Both the position numbers and the translations under genes were made by a program. From positions 999,501-1,063,500 of the forward strand of contig NZ_CP145905.1 of NCBI RefSeq assembly GCF_036894955.1: a stretch of 64,000 bases of DNA, written 5' to 3'. Within the stretch, counting starts at the first letter, position 1. Each line of letters opens with the position of its first letter. Positions 7,644-16,700 of this stretch are shown piece by piece. The stretch comes from Paenibacillus sp. KS-LC4. GTDB taxonomy: Bacteria; Bacillota; Bacilli; Paenibacillales; Paenibacillaceae. The notes beneath the pieces were generated by a model. It had not been told where the DNA came from, ran no database searches, and saw only the letters and a program-made list of their open reading frames with translations.

Positions 7644-9299
7644 ATGGAGCATTTATCACAAAAAAGAAAGCTGACCATTATGGTTGCTATTATGTTCGCT
7701 ATGTTTTTTGCAGCGATCAACCAAACCATCGTCAGTACGGCGATGCCGAGAATTATTGCCGAGCTGCACGGGATGGAGCTATATACATGGTCGATTTCAA
7801 TCTACATGTTGACTTCAACCATCGCAACCGTTCTAGTTGGCAAGCTGTCGGATATTTACGGACGTAAGCCATTTATATTGGCCGGTATTTTATTTTTTAT
7901 CGTCGGTGCTTTTCTTGCCGGAACGTCAACTGATGTGTATCAAATGATTTTCTACCGTGCGATTCAAGGTGTAGGCGCGGGTATTATTATGGCGACGGCC
8001 TTTACCGCAGTCGGTGATTTATTCCCGCCACGGGAGCGCGGCAAATGGACGGGCATAATGACAGCCGTTTTTGGCTTTTCCAGCGTCATTGGCCCTACGT
8101 TTGGCGGTTACATTGTTGACCACATGGCATGGCACTGGGTGTTCTGGATTTTCCTGCCGATTGGTATCATCGCCTTCATTATGATTTTGACGCTGTTTCC
8201 GAAGACGCAGCGCAAGCAATCCGAGTCAATTGACTACTTGGGCTCGTTATTTCTGACGACGACGCTTGTGCCTTTGCTGCTTGCTTTCACATGGGCGGGT
8301 ACGAAATATGCTTGGGGCTCCGCCCAAACGATTGGCTTATTCGCGGCAACGCTTGTATCGGCGCTGATTTTCGTGTACGTGGAGTCCAAGGCGAAAAGCC
8401 CGGTGCTGCCGCTTCATTTTTTCAAAAACGGGATTGTCACGCTCTCTAATGTGATCGGCTTCCTGATGAACTTCGGGATGATGGGCGCTTTGATTTATCT
8501 CAGCTTCTTCGTGCAAGGCGTGCTGGCGATTTCGCCAACCTATGCGGGTTATGTCACGATGCCAATGTCGATTGGGATGGTAATTACGAGCGCGATTGGC
8601 GGTCAATTGATTAGTAAATCAGGCAAATACAAAAAATTCGCCTTAATCGGCATGCCGCTCATGGTAGCGGGCATGGTGCTGATGGTGTTTATGAACAGCG
8701 TCTGGATGGCGGTATTGGCGATGATCGTCTTCGGCCTTGGTCTTGGTCTAGGAATGCCGGTATTTTCGCTGGCCATTCAAAATGCGGTTCCATTCAAGGA
8801 GCTTGGCGCCGTAACGGCGGCTATGCAGCTGTTCCGTAATATGGGCGGCACCATCGGTATTGCTGTAATGGGAACCGTGCTGTCTACCAGCTTGAAAAGC
8901 AATTTGACCGAGCTTGCCCAGTCGGGAGATGCTGTTGATCTCAGCAAGCTTGATCCGAAGGTGGCTCAAGAGTTCGCTGTGTTTGCCAATCCGCAAATGC
9001 TGACGAACCAGCCGGAGCTAGAAAAGCTGCACCAAAGCCTGCCTGCCGACCTTCAACCGTTGTTTACAAAAATGGTGGAAATGCTTCGCGAAGCGCTTGC
9101 TTCGTCGCTTTCAACCGTGTTTCTTGCAGGTACGCTCATTTTGGTTGGTGCGGTCATTTTGACCTTTTTCCTGAAGGAAATCCCGCTCCGTACGTCAAAT
9201 GCAGCACCACAGCCAGCAAACACGGATGCAGCAGCGGATAAGGATACAGATACAGGCAGCAAGCTGCATGGCAAGCTGGTCAGTCAGCCGACGGAATAA
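7644..9299 (+). CDS. MFS transporter of the DHA2 (EmrB/QacA) drug efflux family
   Basis: A 551-residue membrane protein, long enough for 14 transmembrane helices. Motif A-like GKLSDIYGRKPFIL lies in the loop after helix 2. Motif C-like GPTFGGYIVDHMAWHWVFWI lies near helix 5, the antiporter signature of drug exporters. A hydrophilic tail of about 40 residues follows the last helix. The start ATG at 7644 follows GAGGGGAAGAG. Proton-driven export of amphipathic or toxic compounds is expected; the specific substrate cannot be read. Co-transcribed with the upstream marR gene, which probably represses it. Confidence 0.92.
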   Translation: MEHLSQKRKLTIMVAIMFAMFFAAINQTIVSTAMPRIIAELHGMELYTWSISIYMLTSTIATVLVGKLSDIYGRKPFILAGILFFIVGAFLAGTSTDVYQMIFYRAIQGVGAGIIMATAFTAVGDLFPPRERGKWTGIMTAVFGFSSVIGPTFGGYIVDHMAWHWVFWIFLPIGIIAFIMILTLFPKTQRKQSESIDYLGSLFLTTTLVPLLLAFTWAGTKYAWGSAQTIGLFAATLVSALIFVYVESKAKSPVLPLHFFKNGIVTLSNVIGFLMNFGMMGALIYLSFFVQGVLAISPTYAGYVTMPMSIGMVITSAIGGQLISKSGKYKKFALIGMPLMVAGMVLMVFMNSVWMAVLAMIVFGLGLGLGMPVFSLAIQNAVPFKELGAVTAAMQLFRNMGGTIGIAVMGTVLSTSLKSNLTELAQSGDAVDLSKLDPKVAQEFAVFANPQMLTNQPELEKLHQSLPADLQPLFTKMVEMLREALASSLSTVFLAGTLILVGAVILTFFLKEIPLRTSNAAPQPANTDAAADKDTDTGSKLHGKLVSQPTE

Positions 9300-9395
9300 G
9301 CGAATTTGAATAGAGGGCAGCTCATACGAATGAATGTTGCTGCAAGCGATGAAACGAACGTTGAAACAAACAATGTTGCGAACGATGGACATAAC

Positions 9396-9437
9396 AACAA
9401 GCAAAAGCCTTCCGGCAGCGGAGGGCTTTTGCTTGTT
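9396..9437. terminator. Strong bidirectional terminator
   Basis: An 18-bp stem, AACAAGCAAAAGCCTTCC paired with GGAGGGCTTTTGCTTGTT, with a 6-nt loop. It lies between the convergent MFS and LysM-GH18 genes and serves both. Confidence 0.88.
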
Positions 9438-9454
9438 GGCGGGCAGCAGCGCTG

Positions 9455-10732
9455 CTACACGAGCTTGCGGATGGTGAAGTTTTGCTGCAGGACGTACCAG
9501 TTTTGCGGGAAAGGCACGCCGAGCACCCAATAGCTGACCCCCCTGAGCTTATAATTTTTCACAATATTGAATTTAGCTTGTACGCTGCGCGCATCCTCAT
9601 ACCAGACCGTATGCTGCGCGCCTTGTTCATCATAATAAGTATAATGAGGCGATTCGGCTATTGGATCATACTCAATGGTAGCGCCATATTTGGCAGCCCG
9701 TGCAACAGCTTGCGGCGGATTAACCGTTGGCGCCCATTTGCCGCCTTTCACATAAGGCAGCGTCCAGTCATAGCCATAGAGCGGCATGCCCATAACAATT
9801 TTGGAGGCGGGGATGACGGAAAGCGCATAATTTAGCACCTTAACGACTTCGTTGAGTGGAGCGACGGCGAGCGGAGGGCCGCCGGACCAGCCCCATTCAT
9901 ACGTCATCAAAATAACGAAGTCGACAATTCGCCCATGGGCGGCATAATCATGACCTTCGTATAGCGTGCCCTTCTGCTCCGCGCTTTGCTTGGGAGCAAG
10001 ACAGGTGGAGACGAGCAGATGATGAGGATGCAGCGCATCGACCAGCCTTTGCAGAAAAGCATTATAAGCCTCACGATCCACCGGTCGCACATATTCAAAA
10101 TCCACATTCAGCGCCATATAGCGCTTCTGCTGCATAACGGACAGAACACTCGCAATGACTGCGCTTTGAATCGCGGCATCCGTCAGCACGGCATGGGCGA
10201 TATCGCTGCTGAAGGTGCCGTTCTCAAAATTGGTTAACACCATCATCGGTGCTACTTTCTCTTGAAAGGCCGCTTCAATAATAGCGCTGTCGTCGATCGG
10301 CACCAGCGTACCGTCCAACTGAATACGGTAGCTGAACGGGCTGAGATAAGTAAGGTTCGCCCCAATTTCATGCACGAGCGCTACGCCGCTCGCGTCGAAT
10401 TTTTCCGTATAGCCGTTCACCTCAATGATAGGCTTCTCCGGCTGGGGTATGATGAGCACTTGGCCAGCCTTAATGAGGGCAGGGTTTTTGAGCTCGTTGG
10501 CGCGCATGAGCTGTTCGATTGTCACGCCGTATTTCAGGCCGATCGACCATAGGCTCTCCCCCGGAAGCACCTTGTGATTGCCAGTCTCCGAAGGAATAAT
10601 GATTGCCTGGCCAATGACGAGTGGAGCATCAGCAGATATGCCATTTGCCAAAGCGATAGCATCTGTGCTGACGCCGAAGCGCTGTCCTAGCTGCCATAGC
10701 GTATCGCCTTTTTTAACCGTATGGATATGCAT
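9455..10732 (-). CDS. LysM-GH18 protein, YaaH-like spore/peptidoglycan glycosidase
   Basis: A 425-residue protein with two LysM domains (about residues 2-47 and 52-96: HTVKKGDTLWQLGQRFGV, KVLPGESLWSIGLKYGV) followed by a GH18 TIM barrel. The catalytic signature is NVDFEYV with Glu213 as the predicted acid/base; MTYEWGWSGG and MGMPLYGYDW fit the family. There is no signal peptide, as in B. subtilis YaaH, which reaches the spore cortex from the mother cell. The ATG at 10732 has GGGGGAGGT upstream. It likely binds peptidoglycan or spore cortex through LysM and may cut an N-acetylglucosamine-containing glycan during germination. Chitinase is an alternative but the LysM pair favours the spore role. 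Confidence 0.88.
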   Translation of the reverse strand: MHIHTVKKGDTLWQLGQRFGVSTDAIALANGISADAPLVIGQAIIIPSETGNHKVLPGESLWSIGLKYGVTIEQLMRANELKNPALIKAGQVLIIPQPEKPIIEVNGYTEKFDASGVALVHEIGANLTYLSPFSYRIQLDGTLVPIDDSAIIEAAFQEKVAPMMVLTNFENGTFSSDIAHAVLTDAAIQSAVIASVLSVMQQKRYMALNVDFEYVRPVDREAYNAFLQRLVDALHPHHLLVSTCLAPKQSAEQKGTLYEGHDYAAHGRIVDFVILMTYEWGWSGGPPLAVAPLNEVVKVLNYALSVIPASKIVMGMPLYGYDWTLPYVKGGKWAPTVNPPQAVARAAKYGATIEYDPIAESPHYTYYDEQGAQHTVWYEDARSVQAKFNIVKNYKLRGVSYWVLGVPFPQNWYVLQQNFTIRKLV

Positions 10733-10882
10733 GTCGCGATAATACCTCCCCCAAGCAAAAGTTCTTTATCTACTTATATTCGACCGTTCTATGAAAAAAG
10801 ACTTCGGCTTCACTTTTCCTTCTTTGTGTGTGGGTTTGCTTCTGTTCTTCAGCTCTTTTGCTCTTCTGCTCTTCACCTGTTT

Positions 10883-10915
10883 TAAAAAAAGGCCCCCAAA
10901 TAAAAATGGGGGCCT
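10883..10915 (-). terminator. Rho-independent terminator on the minus strand
   Basis: AGGCCCCCA (10890-10898) pairs with TGGGGGCCT (10907-10915), and the minus strand continues into a run of T (complement of 10884-10890). It would stop transcripts arriving from the minus-strand gene at 11168-12934 or from the repeat element between them. Confidence 0.75.
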
Positions 10916-10980
10916 AGAGCGGCATTGTAGCTTTTATAATTTGGTTTGTTTTAAAAGTGTGGTGAAGGGGGCGGAGTGGA

Positions 10981-11136
10981 ATGAAAAGCTTGAACTGGAG
11001 AAGCGTCAGCGTTCGTTTAAAGCTTTCCGTAGGAAAGCAGCTTCGGAAGCATATGCTTTTACCGTTGGATTTCCCCATTAAATAGGGTAGTTATAGAAAT
11101 TCAAGGGTAATGACGATCGGAAGTCAAGCTTTTCAT
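10981..11136. repeat. 156-bp non-coding element with 13-bp perfect inverted ends (MITE- or REP-like)
   Basis: The ends ATGAAAAGCTTGA (10981-10993) and TCAAGCTTTTCAT (11124-11136) are perfect inverted repeats. A further short palindrome, GCTTTCCGTAGGAAAGC (11022-11038), lies inside. No credible reading frame is present. It occupies most of the gap between the LysM-GH18 gene and the next minus-strand gene. Its style resembles interspersed repeats I associate with Paenibacillus genomes; copy number cannot be seen from one window. Confidence 0.5.
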
Positions 11137-11167
11137 GCAGCGCAGCCATCTCTCACCATGGCTTTTA

Positions 11168-12934
11168 CTACGATAACCGAATCGAAAAGCGGTTATCGAC
11201 TGGGGACAATAAATTAACGACCACGCTTTGACAGCCAGCCGGGTGGCTATCGTCGCGAACGGAGGGCATCCAGTGCTCGAATACGCCAGAAGTCAGCTCG
11301 ATTGCCGAGCCATCCGACATTTCATAGCGGCAGGAGCCCTGCTTCAAGAAATAGTTGCTGCTGCCGGCAATCGCTTCGAGACCTTCACCGCTTAGCTTGC
11401 CATCCTTGGCAAAAACGAACGTCAGCTGTGTCATCACATCTTCTTGCAGCTTATCGGAATACAGGTGAATGTCCCAGCCGTCTGCCGTTTGTGTCAGCTC
11501 CGCTTCGATGAATTGCTCTTGCAAATGGGTCGCTTTCCGTTCTCCATGTGGAAGGAGATACCAGGGGACGCCAGCAGTGACACCGTCTGCTGCAAGCGGC
11601 GGAAGCAGCTCGTTTGGAATCGGGCCGTTGTAGCCTTTATACATGCGTTTGCCGAGCTTATATCGACCGTCTTCTGCTTGTTGAAACTGATCGAAGCTGA
11701 CCACGCCAGGGGTAAAGGCAGTTGACGCTTTAACTGCAAGCAGGCTCGCCGAGCCATGGCGGAGCGAGAAGAAGGATGGCGCATTCGTCATAACCGTTGC
11801 GCTTGTCTGTCCATCGCGGACACGAACGAGCGGCGCGCCGAAGGCGGTATGCGCAGAGCTGTGCGTAATGTGGAGCTGATGCCCCAGCTTCTTCATCTGC
11901 TGCAAATCTTCATGAATCGGGTGCTGAGCGTTGATGATTTTTACATATTGATCTGACAGCGCCGCCCGCTTTATATGGCTGATGTCCATTTGCTCCGGAT
12001 AGAGCAGGTAGCCAATGAGCGGATGGTCGGTCACCGAGTAGAACTGTTTAAAGAAAGGGCCCGCATAATCAGAAAGGGTTGCAAATAGCGGATCACGGTC
12101 ATGCGATGCCATCAAGCGGTAGGGGAGGAAATAACCGGACATATCCGAAGGCTGTCCATAATCCTGCCTGCCGGAGTAGTCGGTTACAACCTCACCGGAA
12201 GGATGGACCAAATATTGCATCATGCGCAGATTGCTGCGTACGCTTTCCAGCAACTCAGGGCGATTAAGCGATATCGCTGCATGGTAGAGGGCAATATCGC
12301 TAACGGCATTGTAGATGCCGTTGCTGCGCTCAGTCCATTCGCCATCTGCCGTTATATCAATGCCTTCTGCAAGCCAAGCATTCGCGCGAGCCACAAGCGC
12401 CGGATCAGGGAACAACTTGTTCAGCAGACCGAGGGCCGCTGTCAAAATCCAGCGATGGTTGGGCGTATGGCAGCCGCCTTCAAGCATGGCTGGCGTTGCC
12501 CGCTTCAGAAACAACGCAAGCAGGGAAACGGTCTTTTCAAAAGCGGGATATTCCACACTTTGCTGCGCCAATAGCTCATAAAGCTGCGCAAAGCCAATGA
12601 CGACAAAGCCGGTATCTGGCGGTGAGTGGTAGTTAGTTGAGCCAAGCGTAATCGTTCCGTCGTTATGCTGGCGGTTCAGCATATATTGCAGTGCAAGCTC
12701 GAGTCTTTCAAGCAGCTGCTCGTCGCGGTAGAAGGCTGATTCAGGGCTGCACAACGAGGCAGTCCACTTTGCAATAACAGCTCCTGTGCCGACATGGCTC
12801 GGATGAGGCAGACCGGTAAAGGAGTCGATGATCCCTCCGACATTGCGGCTTTCGGAGTCTTTTATTTGTAGGCCAAGAGATTGGGTGACAAGCTCATCGT
12901 TTAATTGCACCAAGCGCTGATAAATAGGGTCCAT
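11168..12934 (-). CDS. Uncharacterised protein, alpha/alpha-toroid polysaccharide lyase-like
   Basis: A 588-residue protein without a signal peptide. The N-terminal ~330 residues are rich in paired helices with conserved-looking aromatic and His motifs (GTGAVIAKWTASLC, NRQHNDGTITLGSTNYHSPPD, GGCHTPNHRWILTAALG, ERSNGIYNAVSDIALYHA, DYSGRQDYGQ). This resembles the alpha/alpha toroid of heparinase/alginate-lyase-like enzymes. The C-terminal part is beta-rich (residues ~370-588). ATG at 12934 follows AAAAGGAG; an upstream extension to 13024 is rejected because it crosses a palindromic operator. The cytoplasmic location suggests action on an imported oligosaccharide. I do not recognise the exact family; lyase or hydrolase activity is a guess. 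Confidence 0.65.
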   Translation of the reverse strand: MDPIYQRLVQLNDELVTQSLGLQIKDSESRNVGGIIDSFTGLPHPSHVGTGAVIAKWTASLCSPESAFYRDEQLLERLELALQYMLNRQHNDGTITLGSTNYHSPPDTGFVVIGFAQLYELLAQQSVEYPAFEKTVSLLALFLKRATPAMLEGGCHTPNHRWILTAALGLLNKLFPDPALVARANAWLAEGIDITADGEWTERSNGIYNAVSDIALYHAAISLNRPELLESVRSNLRMMQYLVHPSGEVVTDYSGRQDYGQPSDMSGYFLPYRLMASHDRDPLFATLSDYAGPFFKQFYSVTDHPLIGYLLYPEQMDISHIKRAALSDQYVKIINAQHPIHEDLQQMKKLGHQLHITHSSAHTAFGAPLVRVRDGQTSATVMTNAPSFFSLRHGSASLLAVKASTAFTPGVVSFDQFQQAEDGRYKLGKRMYKGYNGPIPNELLPPLAADGVTAGVPWYLLPHGERKATHLQEQFIEAELTQTADGWDIHLYSDKLQEDVMTQLTFVFAKDGKLSGEGLEAIAGSSNYFLKQGSCRYEMSDGSAIELTSGVFEHWMPSVRDDSHPAGCQSVVVNLLSPVDNRFSIRLS

Positions 12935-13004
12935 ATGGTTGCTCCTTTTTAGTTTGGTATATGTATCCTTATTACAATCAGAAAACCTTTGTTTCGGATT
13001 TTGA

Positions 13005-13016
13005 TAAAGCGCTTTA
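13005..13016. promoter_or_regulatory. Palindromic operator, LacI- or CcpA-type
   Basis: TAAAGCGCTTTA is a perfect 12-bp palindrome with the AAGCGCTT core used by LacI/CcpA-family repressors. It lies about 70 bp upstream of the minus-strand gene ending at 11168, so it probably controls that gene in response to a sugar or carbon catabolite state. Confidence 0.5.
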
Positions 13017-13523
13017 CCTAACACGGCGAATTTATAAATCCTTCGGATTTGCTTCTCGTACAGTTTACCATATTTCTTGCTTGTTAGTCGTAGTCTCTCT
13101 GTCCAAAAGCCTGCAACACAGAAACATCTTAATATATGAGCTAATCCTATATTACAGATGGGAATGTAAAAGAGACGTGTTTACACCAAAGTTTTGGAAT
13201 ATGTGGTTTATAACTGATACAGATAGTAAACTCCATGTTACTGGAATGTCGAAATAGAGGGAGAAATATGAATAAAAACATAATTTTAATATTAGGTTAA
13301 TTTACCCATTTTTAATGATTGTTAGCAGTCATTTGAATCGGGAAGTCGTTAAATAGGACTAATTACTCTCACCCTGAGCTTCCGATTATTTATTCACAAA
13401 AATAAATGTCGGTATAACGCCTTAATTAAAGTAATTTAAAGTAAATAAAATTTTCGATTAATTTCTATTTAAAACGAGCGTTTTACAAATTAATTTCATT
13501 AGTACAGGTAGTAATTTAATGTA
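13017..13523. other. AT-rich spacer before the accessory island
   Basis: About 500 bp with no credible gene. A 98-codon open stretch on the plus strand (12961-13257) lacks a ribosome binding site and overlaps the upstream operator. Base composition becomes clearly AT-rich here, marking the left boundary of the island. No integrase, tRNA or attachment repeat is visible. Confidence 0.6.
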
Positions 13524-13553
13524 TTGAAATTTTCAAAGAATTGGGTGTATAAT
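13524..13553 (+). promoter_or_regulatory. Candidate promoter of the type VII secretion operon
   Basis: TTGAAA (13524-13529) and TATAAT (13548-13553) with an 18-bp spacer. It would give a leader of about 190 nt before essC. In such AT-rich DNA, chance matches are common. Confidence 0.45.
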
Positions 13554-13752
13554 AATAACGAAAATTATGTTGGAAATTATCGAAAAATGAAATCGTCTAA
13601 AAGAGGGTTTAATGAGAATAAGTGTTTTTAATTTTGATTTTAGAAATGATAAATAATCAAGTTATTTCATAAAAAATATTTTATTATCATTAAATAATTT
13701 TGATTTATATATTTTCCCTTATTAAAAAATCTGATAAATGGTGGTAAATAAT

Positions 13753-16700
13753 ATGGATATAAAAAACGAAAATGACACGCAAATTCAAAGGACACCTAGA
13801 ATTATGCCTTATTACCCAGAAGGTGAACTAGTACTTCAGGACCCTGCAAAACCACTAGGCAAGCCAACATTTGCTTGGCTTACGATTTTAGTTCCTCCGC
13901 TAGCCATGCTTGTTGTTGCTATATTTATGTCAACTCTTACTAAATCACATATTATGTTAATTTCTACAATAGGAATGACGACCGTAACGGTAGTTGTATC
14001 TATACTAAATTACAGATCAACCGTTAAGAAGCATGAAGAGCAGACGAAAAAGCAGGAGAAAAAGTACCTCGATTACCTATTCAATATCCGTTATGAATTG
14101 TTGGAAGCATCTAATCAGCAACGGGAAGCACTCCGCGTTATATCTCCCTCGATAGATGAATGTATCTCCATTGTTAGACAAAGACAGAAGCAATTGTGGG
14201 AACGAACGGCAATGGAGACGGACTTTTTAACGATAAGAATAGGGAATGGCATGCAGCCCTTAGCTCTTAATCCTACATACACCTCCAATACAAAAGCGGT
14301 AGATGAAGATAACCCATTAGAAAAAATAGCGAGCACGATCTGTGAAGAATTGGCCTTTGTTCAGGATGTGCCCGTGCAGATTCCTTTACAGTCGATTAAC
14401 ACATTGGGGCTCTTCGGGAAAAGGGCAGAGGTTAGCGAGTTTTTGAATGCTATGCTTGTACACTTGACTACTCATCATGGTTTCGATGATGTGAAAATTG
14501 TAGGTCTTTTTGATCAGACCGAGATGGAAATGTGGGGATGGACAAAGTGGCTGCCGCACACTTGGAATAAAGATCGTGATATTCGTTTTTTAGCTAGCAA
14601 TGAGTATGAAGCATCTATCCTTGCAGACGTTCTATTGCCGGAAATGAAGAGGCGGGAAGAGGACAAGCCCTCCTATGGAACAAAGACGGTCAAGCTTCCA
14701 CACTACGTTTTTCTCATGCTTGCTCCCGAATTATGGGAAGAGTCCGATCTAATGAAATATATTGTTTCAAACAATGATTCGTTGGGAATAACGAGCATCT
14801 TTATTTCGGAGAGAATTGATGTAGCGCTTCCGTTGAATTCCCAGGTCATTCTTGAAGTGAAGAACGGCCAAGGCATGACTAGGAAGGATTTAAATCATTG
14901 TATGGGGCAAAGCACCTATCATTTTTTATCTGATAGCGTAAGCAGCAAAAATGCAGAGATTTTTGCGAGAATGCTGGCTCCTTTAACGATTAAAGAGACG
15001 AAAAACAATAGCTTTATTCCTCCAATGGTTACTTTCCTAGATAGCTTTAATGTCAAGCTTGTCGAGGAATTGAACGTTACTAATCGGTGGAGCACAAATC
15101 AGGCTAATCGAACGCTGTCGGTACCACTTGGACAGGCTAGTGCAGGCAAAACCTTGCTATTTGACATGCATGAGAAAAATTATGGACCCCATGGTCTAGT
15201 AGCAGGGACGACGGGCTCGGGGAAAAGTGAGCTGTTGCAATCCTTATTGCTGGCTTTAGCCGTTAATTATCATCCGCATGAGATTGCATTTGTACTCATT
15301 GATTATAAAGGCGGTGGAATGGCTAATGCCTTTGCTGGTTTGCCTCATCTAGTTGGGACGATTACGAATTTAGGCGGCAACCAAATAAATAGAGCGCTGG
15401 CCTCGATCAAAAGCGAGCTTTTGCGTAGACAGCGTTTGTTTGGGGAAGCGGGAGTAACAAGCATTGACGATTACATTGTGTTGTATCGCGAGCAAAAGGT
15501 TCAATTGCCGTTGCCTCATTTAATAATCGTTGTGGACGAATTTGCAGAGCTTAAATCTGATCAGCCAGAGTTTATGAAGGAGCTTGTAAGTGCGGCTAGG
15601 GTTGGCCGAAGCTTGGGCATTCATCTTATTTTAGCAACTCAAAAGCCTTCTGGTGTCGTTGATGATCAAATATGGAGTAACTCCAGATTTAAATTATGCT
15701 TGAAGGTTCAGACGCCATCAGATAGCCAGGAGATGTTAAAGCGTCCTGATGCCGCTGAGATCAAGGAAAAAGGCAGAGGTTATTTGCAGGTGGGCAATAA
15801 TGAAGTATTTACCTTGTTCCAATCCTCATGGAGTGGTGCCCCTTATAATAACACGGATAGTGAGCAAGAAATTGAAATTAAAGCCAACGCTCTTGGCTTC
15901 AATGGTGAGCGTAAGCGCCTTTTGCCAAAAGTCAGCAATAATAATGAGTCTAAACGCTTAAATCAGCTGGAATCCGTAGTGAAATATATTAATCAAGTAT
16001 CTGAGGAGAGGAATATTCGGGAGGCCTTCCAATTATGGCTGCCGCCACTGCCGGAATTATTGAGCCTTCAGGAACTATTGGTCGATGAGGAAGGCTGGGA
16101 TGGGCAGCAATGGACGGACCCGAGTGATTATCTAGTAGCTCCTGTTGGATTAATTGATAACCCATCACAGCAAGCGCAATACCAGCTCAAAATTGATTTT
16201 GGAAGAGATGGACATCTGCTTATCTATGGTGCGCCGAGCAGTGGGAAAACAACGATGTTAAAAACCATTTTGATGTCGCTTGCGCTGAAATATAATCCTG
16301 ACTATGTGCACTTTTATATTTTGGATTTTGGTACGAGAACGTTAGGTGTTTTTAATGATATTCCTCATCTCGGCGACGTTATTTATCCAGAAGATGAGCA
16401 GAAGGTAGATAAATTACTGCAACTGCTATTAAACGAATTGGAAGATCGCAAGCGGAAGTTTTCTAAGCTGGGGATAAGCAATCTGGTGGCTTACCGTTCT
16501 TATACAAAAGAAGAGATCCCTTCTATCGTTGTAGCACTAGATAACTATACGGGGTTCGCGGAAAGCTATGTGGAACAAGTGCTGGAGTTAGGGAAGCTAG
16601 TAAGGGAAGGTGGAAATTATGGTATTTATTTTGTTTTTACAGGCAATGCCATCAATACTTTCCCTTACCGAATTGCTCAAAATATAAAGCAATCCATTGT

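Noticed and set aside
12961..13257. 98-codon plus-strand open frame before the T7SS island
   Set aside because: No ribosome binding site, overlaps the palindromic operator of the divergent gene, and the amino acid pattern resembles no protein.
13017..13752. Attachment site, integrase or tRNA at the left edge of the AT-rich island
   Set aside because: Looked for direct repeats, tRNA-like ends and recombinase motifs and found none; the island boundary is by composition only.
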